The notes under the pieces were generated by a model, which ran no database searches, was not told the origin of the DNA, and saw only the letters and a list, made by a program, of their open reading frames with translations. Below are positions 14,187 through 22,737 of a stretch of DNA of 31,197 nucleotides, in pieces (within the stretch, counting starts at the first letter, position 1; each line of letters starts with the position of its first letter). This stretch comes from Mangrovibacterium sp047972415 (GTDB lineage: Bacteria > Bacteroidota > Bacteroidia > Bacteroidales > Prolixibacteraceae). The stretch covers positions 1 through 31,197 of the forward strand of contig JBKEAN010000063.1 of NCBI GenBank assembly GCA_047972415.1. Direction: 5' to 3'. Made by a program: the position numbers and the translations under genes.

Positions 14187-15062
14187 TTAATCGAATTTGT
14201 GACCATCCTGCGATTCTTCATCTGTATTGCAGTCGCAATCACAGTCCAATCCCTTTTCGTACTGTGTAAGTGCGCGCATGCTCATACCCATCGACGAGAA
14301 TCCACCGTCGTGGAAAAGGTTTTGCATGGTTACTTTGCGGGTTAAGTCGGAGAACAGCGTAATGCAGTAGTTGGCACATTCCAGTGCGGTGGCATTGCCA
14401 AGCGGCGACATACGTTCGCCAAAGTCGAGCAAACGGTCAATTCCTTTTACCCCGCTACCTGCAGTTGTACGGGTTGGCGACTGCGAAATCGTATTTACGC
14501 GCACGTTGCGTTCGCGGCCGTAGATGTATCCAAAGCTGCGGGCAATTGATTCGAGCAGGGCTTTAGCGTCAGCCATATCATTATAACCGTAGAATGTACG
14601 TTGTGCTGCCACATATGACAGGGCAACCACCGAACCCCATTCGTTGATGGCGTCCAGTTTACGGCATACTTGCAATACTTTGTGGAACGAAACGGCCGAT
14701 ATGTCGAGGGTTTTTTCCAGGTAGTTGTAGTCCAAGTCGGAGTAATGACGGCCTTTGCGAACGTTTGGCGACATACCGATGGAATGCAGCACAAAGTCGA
14801 TTTTTCCACCCAGAACGGCCATCGATTCTTTCACCAGGTTTTCCAAATCAGCAACATTGGTAGCATCGGCTGCAACTAAAGTCGCATTGCATTTCTCCGC
14901 TAATTTGGGAGTATCGCCCATACGCAGGGCAACGGCAGTATTGGTTAGTGTGAAGGTAGCCCCTTCTTCGTAGGCGCGCTCTGCTACTTTCCAAGCGATA
15001 GAATCTTCATTGAGGGCACCAAAAATAATTCCTCTTTTACCTTTTAATAAATTGTAAGCCAT
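14187..15062 (-). CDS. fabI: Enoyl-[acyl-carrier-protein] reductase (NADH), FabI type
   Basis: 291 residues, slightly longer than the usual 260-280. It catalyses the last reduction in the fatty-acid elongation cycle in the cytoplasm. The Rossmann start is LLKGKRGIIFGALNEDSIAW. Catalytic Tyr150 and Tyr160 and Lys167 are seen in SYVAAQRTFYGYNDMADAK, the FabI Tyr-x6-Lys pattern. The motif LHSIGMSPN and the closing region DGGFSSMGMSMRAL also fit. The odd part is the C-terminal tail GLDCDCDCNTDEESQDG with three Asp-Cys repeats in an acidic stretch, beyond the normal end of the fold. It is 92 bases downstream of batE on the same strand, behind a probable terminator. A triclosan- and isoniazid-type target family. 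Confidence 0.93.
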   Translation of the reverse strand: MAYNLLKGKRGIIFGALNEDSIAWKVAERAYEEGATFTLTNTAVALRMGDTPKLAEKCNATLVAADATNVADLENLVKESMAVLGGKIDFVLHSIGMSPNVRKGRHYSDLDYNYLEKTLDISAVSFHKVLQVCRKLDAINEWGSVVALSYVAAQRTFYGYNDMADAKALLESIARSFGYIYGRERNVRVNTISQSPTRTTAGSGVKGIDRLLDFGERMSPLGNATALECANYCITLFSDLTRKVTMQNLFHDGGFSSMGMSMRALTQYEKGLDCDCDCNTDEESQDGHKFD

Positions 15063-15126
15063 GATTTAAAATTTATGAGTCCTTTAACAACCCGCGTTTA
15101 AAATGGTTTTTAAATATGGTGTAAAA

Positions 15127-15151
15127 CAAAAAAACCGGCATAAGCTGGCAC
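15127..15151 (-). terminator. Probable terminator of the bat operon
   Basis: On the minus strand, just after the batE stop, GTGCCAGC TTAT GCCGGT forms a short stem with one mismatch and is followed by a run of T (15128-15134). The stem is weak, so some read-through into fabI is possible. Confidence 0.5.
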
Positions 15152-15154
15152 GTT

Positions 15155-15904
15155 TTATATTCGTTCTAAACTGCTCGATGGTAACCAACCCTGGTTCCCG
15201 TCAGACAGGCGAATCTGTAACCACTGCCCCAAATTGTCCTTGATTTCGACTTTCAGTCCTTCGTGTATCATGAACAAATCGGTGCCATTCTCAGCCGGAG
15301 AGCTTTTTACCGTCACACTTGCTTGGGTAATGATGGCAAAATTGTGCTCCGTGATTCGCTTTTTATGCCGGGTGGCAAAGTTAAAACTAAAAATGGAAAT
15401 TACTATCACTAATATGCCACACCAAAATGAAAGTCGCTTTAGGAGGCTTTTCCGGGTGAAAACGAATAATCCGGCCAGTATCAGAAACAAGATAAAGCTA
15501 ATTACACTGGTTTTTGCCCACCCATCAACCGATAGCTTGTTGGTTAGGTTGCTCCACCAGCGGATAAAGAATACCTGAGGCAGCGGGTTAATTGCATCAA
15601 CCACATACTGGTTGGCCATATCTAGGTTAAACTGAATGTCCTCGTCGTTTGGAGCCAGCAATTTGGCCCGCTCGTAATTTAAGATAGCCAGGGTAAACTG
15701 GTTGGTTTTGTAATAGGCATTGCCCAGGTTATAATAAACTTCGGCCGACTCGCGGTTGCTGCCTAAGATTTCGTTGTACCCGTCAATTGCTTGCTCGTAT
15801 TCGCCTGCAATGTAGTGTTTGTTGGCTTTGTCAAGCAAGGCATCCTGCGCCCATGTTCCAAAGCTGATACTCAGTAATAATATGGTTTGAATGAATCTCT
15901 TCAT
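15155..15904 (-). CDS. batE: BatE: TPR protein with two membrane helices and SH3-like C-terminus
   Basis: 249 residues. A signal peptide or N-terminal anchor (1-19, ending GTWAQ) is followed by TPR repeats (about 20-100, with YYNLGNAYYKTNQFTLAILNYERAKLLAPND). Two membrane helices follow (about 131-151 and 159-178, SVISFILFLILAGLFVF and FWCGILVIVISIFSF). A bacterial SH3-like domain closes the protein (AIITQASVTVKSSPA ... GQWLQIRLSDGNQGWLPSSSLERI). This order is typical of BatE, the last protein of the Bacteroides aerotolerance operon, thought to scaffold an envelope complex with the VWA proteins BatA and BatB. It lies 21 bases after batD. Confidence 0.88.
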   Translation of the reverse strand: MKRFIQTILLLSISFGTWAQDALLDKANKHYIAGEYEQAIDGYNEILGSNRESAEVYYNLGNAYYKTNQFTLAILNYERAKLLAPNDEDIQFNLDMANQYVVDAINPLPQVFFIRWWSNLTNKLSVDGWAKTSVISFILFLILAGLFVFTRKSLLKRLSFWCGILVIVISIFSFNFATRHKKRITEHNFAIITQASVTVKSSPAENGTDLFMIHEGLKVEIKDNLGQWLQIRLSDGNQGWLPSSSLERI

Positions 15905-15925
15905 ATGACTTTCAATTTACAGTTT

Positions 15926-17767
15926 TCAACGGATTTGTTTATCCAGTTTTCCCATCAGGCTGGCCGATTTCCCGTACACTTCTTCCAATGCTGCATCCGA
16001 TGTGCTGGGGGCATAGCGGGCAAACTCGCAGGTGTCAATCAAGCTAATAAATTCGTCAATTTGTTCCTGGTCAACAAATTTGTCTTTCAGGTTGGCTACA
16101 GCTGTATCCCGGTTCAGGCTGGCCACCGGAATACTTAGTTTGTCGCTCAGGTACCCCCAAAACGCTTTTAGCACGGCCTCGTAAAATTGTTCGGCTTTGT
16201 GTTCTTTCAGGTAAACGGAAGCTTGTTTTAACCGTTTTTGTGCTACTTTGTTTGCCTTTTTGTTTTTCACCAAAGCACTGTTTGCATTCTCTTTCAGCTT
16301 TTTGCGGTAAATAATAGCCATCACTATAAATGCTGCTGCCGACAGAATGTACATTAACCAGAACAGGGTACTACCGTAAAACGAATCCATTTTCGGATGC
16401 AGTTTATACTGGTTCTGTTTCAGGAAACGGATATCTTTCCCAAGAAAACGGACATCCTGCTTGTTTACTGCACTGGTTACTGTTGCTGACTGTTCGTCGC
16501 TGCCTTTTTCAACTTTAAGGTTGAAGGCCTGAGATGTGGTGGTTTTGTATTTTCCGCTAGCCGGGTCGAAGCTTGTAAATGTAACCGGAGGAATGGTGTA
16601 ATCGCCCGGATAACGTGGAATAGCCAGGTATTCAAACGTTTTACTACCTGATAAACCACCATTTCCGGGGTTTAGGTTTTCGGTTGTTTTCGGATCGTAA
16701 ACTTCAAAGTCTTTCGGAAATTCTACTTTCGGCGCTTCAATCAACCGCAGGTTTCCGCTTCCCTGAACCGTAAGGCGCAGGCTAATCGCTTCGTTTGTTT
16801 TAGCTTCGGTTTTATCAATTGCAGCCGAAAAACTCAGGTTCCCCACACCACCGTAAAACCCGTCTGGTTGTGAAGGCAATTCTTTTACCTGTACATAGGT
16901 AGGCTCGCTCACTGCTTTGGCCGAAACAGTTCGGTATCCGTTGTCGAAAAAGTCGTCGAAAACGCTTCGCTGGCGACGTATTTGCTGCCGGATTAGGCAG
17001 GTAATTTCAAATGGATCGATTTTTATGCGACCGGTTTGTTGAGGGAACAGGATCGTTTTTTTTAAAAGCCCAACTTGATATATTTTGCCATTGAGCACTT
17101 CGCGATTGAATTGAATCTGGTTTGGTACCGGAATCTCCTGCGTCCAAAAGCCTTCGTACGAAGGTATTTTTACGTCTTCAAAATTGGTAATCGGTACATT
17201 GGGGCTTACATATATTTTTACAGTTGCAATAGCTTGTTCTCCACGGTATATATTGCGCTTATCCAAATCAACTTTTACCATCAAATCGTCCTTGGATATA
17301 TCGGTGGCAGTGGGCGCCGAATTGTTGTTTTGCTGGGTTGCACCTCCAGCAGAGCTGTTTTGTTGTTGATTGACTTGCCCTTTTACTACTTGTATCGTCA
17401 ATTCGTTGGACTGATACACTTTGCCATCTACCTCAATTGTGGCTGGCTTAATGGTAAAGCTACCTTCCTGTTTTGCCTGAAGGATATAAATATACGAGAA
17501 GGAAACGCTCTGGGACATTTGTCCGTTGACGATTTGCATACTGGTGCTTTGCGAGGTAGATGGCCCCATAAGCACCTGAAAAGCAGAAAGGTCGGGAAGT
17601 TTCAGGTTCTTTCCTTCTTCATTCAGGTTGAACGATAAACGAAATTGTTCACCGGCCGAAATAACATTAGGTGCGGCCATCGTAAACTTAACGGCGTCAG
17701 CCGAAGCCATGTACACCGGCAGTATAAACAAAATTGAAAAGATGAGTCGCTTAATCATTTTACTCAT
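15926..17767 (-). CDS. batD: BatD: oxygen-tolerance envelope protein
   Basis: 613 residues. A signal peptide (about 1-24, ending ASADA) precedes repeated Ig-like beta domains. The first contains the family-typical segment GEQFRLSFNLNEEGKNLKLPDL. The second has LMVKVDLDKRNIYRGEQAIATVKIYV, and later comes NEAISLRLTVQGSGNLRLIEAP. Near residue 475-495 a membrane helix (STLFWLMYILSAAAFIVMAIIY) leads into a cytoplasmic helical tail. The length and order match BatD. The protein is thought to interact with the BatA/BatB VWA domains in the periplasm, and in Bacteroides the operon supports survival under oxygen stress. Preceded by a 98-base gap holding a promoter-like site. Confidence 0.92.
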   Translation of the reverse strand: MSKMIKRLIFSILFILPVYMASADAVKFTMAAPNVISAGEQFRLSFNLNEEGKNLKLPDLSAFQVLMGPSTSQSTSMQIVNGQMSQSVSFSYIYILQAKQEGSFTIKPATIEVDGKVYQSNELTIQVVKGQVNQQQNSSAGGATQQNNNSAPTATDISKDDLMVKVDLDKRNIYRGEQAIATVKIYVSPNVPITNFEDVKIPSYEGFWTQEIPVPNQIQFNREVLNGKIYQVGLLKKTILFPQQTGRIKIDPFEITCLIRQQIRRQRSVFDDFFDNGYRTVSAKAVSEPTYVQVKELPSQPDGFYGGVGNLSFSAAIDKTEAKTNEAISLRLTVQGSGNLRLIEAPKVEFPKDFEVYDPKTTENLNPGNGGLSGSKTFEYLAIPRYPGDYTIPPVTFTSFDPASGKYKTTTSQAFNLKVEKGSDEQSATVTSAVNKQDVRFLGKDIRFLKQNQYKLHPKMDSFYGSTLFWLMYILSAAAFIVMAIIYRKKLKENANSALVKNKKANKVAQKRLKQASVYLKEHKAEQFYEAVLKAFWGYLSDKLSIPVASLNRDTAVANLKDKFVDQEQIDEFISLIDTCEFARYAPSTSDAALEEVYGKSASLMGKLDKQIR

Positions 17768-17788
17768 TATGCATTGTTAATTCCAAAT

Positions 17789-17821
17789 CAAAATTACTAA
17801 AACATGCAAAGAACAGCCAAA
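17789..17821 (-). promoter_or_regulatory. Possible internal promoter upstream of batD
   Basis: On the minus strand TAATTTTG (17796-17789) fits the -7 box TAnnTTTG. A TTTG lies 21 bases upstream, slightly longer than the usual spacing. Located in the longest gap within the bat genes, it could drive batD-batE separately from the rest. Confidence 0.4.
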
Positions 17822-17866
17822 AAAGCCGATTTAGTCTGTAATTCGTAAACTTATTTTTAAGTTTTA

Positions 17867-18682
17867 TTACCAGTCTTTCTCCGTTTTGCGTTGCTGAGCT
17901 TGCACCGCCTTCGCTTTTTTCACTTTTTCCTGGGTTTTTTGCTCGTCGTTTTGCAATGCCTGCAATAAACGTTCAGCGTTTTCCTTCGATATTTTTTGTT
18001 GTTGAGGCTGCTGCTGTTGTTGCTGGTTTTGATTTTGATTCTTGTTTTGGTCTTGATCCTGCTTTTGCTGATCCTTATTTTGCTCTTTATTCTGATCCTT
18101 ATTTTGGTCTTTGTTCTGATCCTGCTTGTCTTTGTTTTTGTCTTTGTCTTTGTCTTTGTCTTTGTCCTGCTCTTTATTCTGATCCTGATCTTGCTTTTGC
18201 TGGTCTTTTTTCTTTTTCAGGTTCATGGCATACAGTAAGTTATATTTCGTATCCAGATCATCCGGATTATTTCGAAGGGCATCTTTGTAGGCTTCAATGC
18301 TCTCGTCAAGTTTTTCCTGCATCAGCAGCGAGTTACCAAGGTTGTGCAACGCTTTTGCTTTTTCAAGCTTGTCAGCACTATTTTTTGCGACGTCGGCGTA
18401 AGTACTCTGCGCCAGATCAAACTTATTTTGCTTGTAAAGTGCGTCGCCCAAGTTGAAATTCCACTTCAGGTCATCGGGGCGTTTGGCCAAAGCCTTCCGG
18501 AACGCTGTTTCTGCCTGCGCAAATTTAGCGGTGTCTTGTTTTACGGTATCGGCCATGGCTTGTTCGTAAAATTTATTCCCCTGACGCACAAATTTACGTT
18601 CGTTTTGTGCCTGCACGCCTGTTGTAATTAACAGCAGTAATAAGCCGGGAAGTACGATGCAATTTATTGTGTGTAGTCTCAT
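17867..18682 (-). CDS. batC: BatC: TPR protein with K/D/Q/N low-complexity C-terminal region
   Basis: 271 residues. A signal peptide (about 1-25, ending TTGVQA) is followed by TPR repeats (about 45-150: FRKALAKRPDDLKWNFNLGDALYKQN, then KALHNLGNSLLMQEKLDESIEAYKDALRNNPDD). A long run of K, D, Q, E and N follows (about 155-225), built from KDQ and DQN units. A charged helix ends the protein. The TPR part would bind partner proteins in the periplasm, while the low-complexity arm is probably disordered. ATG at 18682 overlaps the batB stop (ATGA), which indicates translational coupling. The repeat-coded arm is expected to vary in length between strains. Confidence 0.9.
   Translation of the reverse strand: MRLHTINCIVLPGLLLLLITTGVQAQNERKFVRQGNKFYEQAMADTVKQDTAKFAQAETAFRKALAKRPDDLKWNFNLGDALYKQNKFDLAQSTYADVAKNSADKLEKAKALHNLGNSLLMQEKLDESIEAYKDALRNNPDDLDTKYNLLYAMNLKKKKDQQKQDQDQNKEQDKDKDKDKDKNKDKQDQNKDQNKDQNKEQNKDQQKQDQDQNKNQNQNQQQQQQPQQQKISKENAERLLQALQNDEQKTQEKVKKAKAVQAQQRKTEKDW
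18005..18195. repeat. Low-complexity repeat inside batC
   Basis: The coding sequence for the K/D/Q/N arm contains tandem GTCTTT hexamers on the plus strand (about 18129-18164) and repeated TGATCCTTATTTTGG-type units. It is prone to slippage in steps of 3 or 6 bases, which would keep the frame. Confidence 0.7.
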
Positions 18683-19713
18683 TTTCCAAACAGTTTGATG
18701 TTTTTCAAATACTTGTTCTTGCGTTCAAGAACCAGGTAATCAGCAAAAAGGAATAGCAGCGCCAGGCCAATAAACCACTGGTATTGTTCTTCGTATTCGG
18801 CATAAACCAGCGATTCCACTTCACCTTCCTGCATTTTATCAATTTCGTTGAACAGGGTTTCCAAACCAACTTGTGTATTATTGGCACGAACATAAACACC
18901 GCTCCCGGCGGCAGCAATCTGTTGCAACATTTGTTCGTCGAGTTTGGTTACAACGACCTGTCCGTCTCTGTCGCGGCGAAAATCTTTTTGTCCGTTTTTT
19001 ATCATCGGGATTGGTGCCCCCTGAGGCAGGCCCATACCAATGGTATTTATAACAATACCCAGATCTTTGGCAGCAGTGGCCGCACCAATGGCATCGTCCT
19101 CGTGGTTTTCGCCATCAGTAATAACGATAATTGCTTTATTTCCGGTAAATTGAGGGCTGAACGAATTAACAGCCAGATTGATGGCAGCACCAATGGCAGT
19201 ACCCTGGCGCGGGACAATATCGGTATTAACCGAATTCAAAAATAGTTTTGCCGATGAATAATCAGTCGTAATGGGCAGCTGCGTATAGGCGTCGCCCGCA
19301 AATATTATTAAGCCAATTTTATCGTCTTGCAAGTTGTCAACCAGCCTCGAAATAGCCCGCTTGGCCCGCTCCAGCCGGTTTGGTTGAATGTCTTCGGCCA
19401 TCATCGAGTTCGATACGTCTAGGGCAATAATTAATTCAACCCCTTTGCGTTTTTCTGGTTTCAGCTTACTGCCAAATTGCGGTTGCGCGCAGGCAAAAAT
19501 AGCCGAACCTAAGGCCAGCATCCACAAAACGAATTTGATAACTGGCCGGCTATTGCTTACGTTGGGCATTAACTGATCGACTATTTCTTTTGACCCGAAG
19601 CGTGCCAATGCCTGTTTACGCCTAATACGGGTAATTACGAACAAAAGAATCAGTATAGGGACGACTGCGAGGCCGTACAAGTACTCGGGATGTGCAAATC
19701 TGAACATTTCCAT
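18679..19713 (-). CDS. batB: BatB: von Willebrand factor A domain membrane protein
   Basis: 344 residues with start ATG at 19713 (MEMFRFAHPEYLYGL); Met3 is an alternative. Two N-terminal membrane helices (about 14-30 and 60-76) are followed by a VWA domain with the MIDAS metal motif D99-V-S101-N-S103 (ALDVSNSMMAEDIQPNRLERAKR), then VFAGDAYTQLPITTDY and VITDGENHEDDA. A last helix (about 315-333) returns to the membrane. The VWA domain is therefore periplasmic. It is thought to form a complex with BatA. It lies 10 bases after batA and overlaps batC by 4 bases. Confidence 0.92.
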   Translation of the reverse strand: MEMFRFAHPEYLYGLAVVPILILLFVITRIRRKQALARFGSKEIVDQLMPNVSNSRPVIKFVLWMLALGSAIFACAQPQFGSKLKPEKRKGVELIIALDVSNSMMAEDIQPNRLERAKRAISRLVDNLQDDKIGLIIFAGDAYTQLPITTDYSSAKLFLNSVNTDIVPRQGTAIGAAINLAVNSFSPQFTGNKAIIVITDGENHEDDAIGAATAAKDLGIVINTIGMGLPQGAPIPMIKNGQKDFRRDRDGQVVVTKLDEQMLQQIAAAGSGVYVRANNTQVGLETLFNEIDKMQEGEVESLVYAEYEEQYQWFIGLALLFLFADYLVLERKNKYLKNIKLFGK

Positions 19714-19723
19714 GTTTTTCAGC

Positions 19724-20716
19724 TTAAGGAATGTTACGGAATAGAGTTAATTTGAGAAAGAAGCCTGCCAGTAGAATTACGAATCCCAATATGGCAAATC
19801 GTTGATATTCTTCCTGTTTGCGACTGTATTCTTTCACATCAATCTTCGATTTTTCCAACTTGTCAATATCCTCATAAATTTTTACGAGTGACTGGTTATC
19901 GGTGGCACGGAAGTATTTTCCATCGGTAATGTCGGCTATTTTTTGCAGCGTAGGCTCGTCAATTTTTACATCCGTCATTTGTATTTGCGTTCCAAAGGGT
20001 GTTTGAACCGGGTAAGGGGCTTGTCCAATTGTACCAACTCCAACGGTGTACACCCTTATGCCAAATGTTTTTGCCAGTTCGGCTGCTGTAACTGGTGCTA
20101 TTTCGCCACGGTTGTTTTCGCCATCGGTCAGTAAAATAATCACTTTGCTGATAGCGTTGCTTTCTTTTAGCCGGGCAACCGATGTCGCCAACCCGTTTCC
20201 AATTGCGGTGCCGTCTTCAATCATACCGCTTTCGATATCGCGGAAAAGGTTAATCAGAACAGCGTGGTCGGTGGTCAACGGGCACTGTGTAAAGCTTTCA
20301 CCTGCAAAAACAACCAATCCCATCCGGTCGTTAGGGCGGCCGGCAATAAATTTGGTTGCAACATCTTTGGCAGCTTCCAAACGGTTGGGCTGAAAGTCTT
20401 GTGCCAGCATGGAGCTCGAAATATCCAATGCTATCACCATATCAATCCCTTCGGTAGTCACATTTTCCCAACTGTCGGACGACTGTGGGCGGGCCAGTGC
20501 TACAATAAGCAGCGAAATACCAAGCATTTGCAATACAATAGGGAAGTGGCGCACGTAGTGTTTCCAGCTTTTTCCAACGTTGGCAAAGCCAGCCAGGCTC
20601 GAAAAGCGAATGCTGGCACCCGATTTCCGAAACCGAAAAACGTACCAGGCTAACATGGGTACCAGCAGAAAAAGCAGGTAGAGATATTCCGGATTTTTAA
20701 ATGTTATTCCGTTCAT
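19724..20716 (-). CDS. batA: BatA: von Willebrand factor A domain membrane protein
   Basis: 330 residues. N-terminal membrane helices (about 11-28 and 58-76) are followed by the VWA domain. The MIDAS motif is D98-I-S100-S-S102 in VIALDISSSMLAQDFQPNRLEAAKD, followed by VFAGESFTQCPLTTDH and ILLTDGENNRGEI. A C-terminal helix (about 308-326) ends the protein. It is the paralogue of BatB next door; the order batA-batB is standard. It lies 68 bases downstream of the membrane protein gene at 20785. Confidence 0.92.
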   Translation of the reverse strand: MNGITFKNPEYLYLLFLLVPMLAWYVFRFRKSGASIRFSSLAGFANVGKSWKHYVRHFPIVLQMLGISLLIVALARPQSSDSWENVTTEGIDMVIALDISSSMLAQDFQPNRLEAAKDVATKFIAGRPNDRMGLVVFAGESFTQCPLTTDHAVLINLFRDIESGMIEDGTAIGNGLATSVARLKESNAISKVIILLTDGENNRGEIAPVTAAELAKTFGIRVYTVGVGTIGQAPYPVQTPFGTQIQMTDVKIDEPTLQKIADITDGKYFRATDNQSLVKIYEDIDKLEKSKIDVKEYSRKQEEYQRFAILGFVILLAGFFLKLTLFRNIP

Positions 20717-20784
20717 TTTATTTTTTCTATTCGTCGAAACTTACTTATTTTCATATTCCTGACGGGCAGACTGGATGAAGAGCT

Positions 20785-21771
20785 TTACTTTAACGCTACA
20801 TCTTCACCTTCACGCTCATCTTTTGCCTCTTTGCGCTCTTCAATTTTTGTATCGTTTACAAAAAAGAAGGCATTCATCAGGGTCAGGTTGTGATCATCGG
20901 TCAGAGGCTGGTATTTGGCAAATTTCACCAAGTCCGAAAGACTCAGAATCTCTTTCAACTGACCGAACGATTTATCGCTCAGCAGCCCTTTTTGCCGATT
21001 AAAAGCTTGCACCGTTTCATCGGTGGTATATTCCAGTGCATTGATAGCGAATCGTTTTTCGATGTATTCGCGCAGGGTATCAGACACTTCGCTGTAATAA
21101 GCTTTAACCAAGCCAGGCTCCTGCCAATGCTTTTCTTCGCGGATGCGTTCGAGCTGGCGCAATGCGATTACGTGTGGCGCTTCTTTGGGTTTTACAGGGC
21201 CAAATAGTGGTTTGTTTTTTTTGCGGCGTTGCAGGTAGTAGAAAATGAAAAATACAATGGCCAAAATCAAGATTGCACCCAATATATAAGGCGAAGCTTC
21301 GGCCAGTGTTACCGGTGCTGCATAGGGATGTTTTATGTCAACCGGGCCCTTCGTGGTATCCAGGGGCATACTGTGTACAAAAAACTCAGCAGGCAATGTT
21401 TCCAGGTTCAGTTCCTGTCCGTTTTGCAAAAGTTTAAATTGAAATGGTGGAACTTCTATGCGTCCGGTATCGAAGCTGGTAATCATCAGGTTTTTAATCA
21501 CCTTTAACTGCTCTGCCTCGTCCAGTTTCAGCGTATCCAATGGCGATTGGCTTATCACCTCAATTTGAGGGGTTAGTGTATCGCCAATTTGCGGAAATGC
21601 AACGCGTGTTCCCTTGGTCATTTCTATTTCCAGGCGCAGTTTTAGCTGGTCTCCAATCAACACATGAGTTGAGTCGATAACTGCTTTTACTTTAACGCCT
21701 TGTGCCCGAACCTGCATTTGCAGCAGAACCAACGCGCATACAATCAGGCCGTATAATTTAATTCCTTTCAT
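20785..21771 (-). CDS. Exported membrane protein of the bat operon (BatD-like N-terminus, DUF4381-like tail)
   Basis: 328 residues. A signal peptide (about 1-23, ending QVRAQ) precedes a periplasmic beta-rich domain (VKAVIDSTHVLIGDQLKLRLEIEM, a BatD-like Ig region). A membrane helix follows at about 160-180 (ILGAILILAIVFFIFYYLQRRKK). The cytoplasmic helical tail contains HVIALRQLERIREEKHWQ and VKAYYSEVSDTLREYIEKRF. This layout fits the small protein encoded between DUF58 and batA in many Bacteroidota operons. I know no gene symbol for it. It starts 3 bases after the DUF58 stop, so it is tightly co-translated. Its likely role is as a membrane linker in the MoxR/VWA complex. Confidence 0.82.
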   Translation of the reverse strand: MKGIKLYGLIVCALVLLQMQVRAQGVKVKAVIDSTHVLIGDQLKLRLEIEMTKGTRVAFPQIGDTLTPQIEVISQSPLDTLKLDEAEQLKVIKNLMITSFDTGRIEVPPFQFKLLQNGQELNLETLPAEFFVHSMPLDTTKGPVDIKHPYAAPVTLAEASPYILGAILILAIVFFIFYYLQRRKKNKPLFGPVKPKEAPHVIALRQLERIREEKHWQEPGLVKAYYSEVSDTLREYIEKRFAINALEYTTDETVQAFNRQKGLLSDKSFGQLKEILSLSDLVKFAKYQPLTDDHNLTLMNAFFFVNDTKIEERKEAKDEREGEDVALK

Positions 21772-21774
21772 GTT

Positions 21775-22656
21775 TTATGCTTTTAATCCCCGTTTTTTAA
21801 ATAAGGTCATCAGGGACCGTACATAATCGTCTTTTGTATTGATGTTGGCATAGTCAACGCCACTCTTTTTGAACGACCAATCCAGCCGTGTACTCATATT
21901 CTTCCACCACCGTTCGTACTGTTCGCGAACTTGCCGACTGCTGCTGTCAACCCAGGTATAAGCGCCGGTTTCTGCATCTTTCAGCTTTATCATGCCAATA
22001 GGAGGCAGTGCCGATTCGCGCTCGTCGTATATCCGCAGGGCGACTACATCGTGTTTGTTATTGGCAATAGTGAGGGCTTTCTCAAAATCGGTCTCACTTT
22101 GCATGAAGTCTGAAATAACGAAGCAAGTGCAGCGTTTTTTAATGGCATTGGTGGTATAACGCAGGGCTTCGGTGATGTTGGTGCCGTTGCTTTCGGGTTC
22201 AAAATCGATAAGCTCGCGAATAATACGCAGGATATGCGATTTTCCTTTTTTGGGAGGAATAAACTTTTCAATTTTATCCGAAAAGAAAACGACCCCGATT
22301 TTATCATTGTTTTGAATCGCCGAAAACGAAAGAATAGCCGATATCTCGGTAATCACATTCTTTTTGAATTTCTCGAAAGAGCCGAAATCGCGCGAACCAC
22401 TGACATCAATGAGTAACATGACGGTCAATTCGCGTTCTTCTTCAAACACCTTGATGTAGGGCTTGTTGTAACGAGCCGTCACATTCCAGTCAATGTTGCG
22501 AACATCGTCGCCAAACTGGTACTCGCGCACTTCGCTGAAAGCCATACCGCGCCCCTTAAACGCCGAGTGGTATTCGCCTGCAAAAATATTGCGGCTCAAT
22601 CCCCGGGTTTTTATCTCAATTTTCCGGACTTTCTTAAGTAGTTCTGTATGTTCCAA
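21775..22656 (-). CDS. DUF58 domain protein (VWA-like) of the MoxR/bat operon
   Basis: 293 residues from a TTG at 22656 (MEHTELLKKVRKIEIKTRGL); no in-frame ATG is found just upstream and the N-terminus matches the family, so TTG is the likely start. The hallmark DUF58 motif GRGMAFSEVREYQFGDDVRNIDWNVTA lies at about 36-61. Next is a VWA-like core with a MIDAS motif D84-V-S86-G-S88. DUF58 proteins are the usual partners of MoxR AAA ATPases. No signal peptide or membrane helix is seen, so it is cytoplasmic. It is separated from moxR by an inserted S23 gene. Confidence 0.92.
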   Translation of the reverse strand: MEHTELLKKVRKIEIKTRGLSRNIFAGEYHSAFKGRGMAFSEVREYQFGDDVRNIDWNVTARYNKPYIKVFEEERELTVMLLIDVSGSRDFGSFEKFKKNVITEISAILSFSAIQNNDKIGVVFFSDKIEKFIPPKKGKSHILRIIRELIDFEPESNGTNITEALRYTTNAIKKRCTCFVISDFMQSETDFEKALTIANNKHDVVALRIYDERESALPPIGMIKLKDAETGAYTWVDSSSRQVREQYERWWKNMSTRLDWSFKKSGVDYANINTKDDYVRSLMTLFKKRGLKA

Positions 22657-22737
22657 GATACCTTGATTATTCGTTCTTTTATCGTAATTTATCTCTTGGT
22701 ATAAATTCCAAATAAAAAAATACCAAAATTCAAATCG

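Noticed and set aside
17075..17638. Plus-strand frame of 187 codons opposite batD
   Set aside because: It is antisense to BatD; its hydrophobic look comes from reverse codons.
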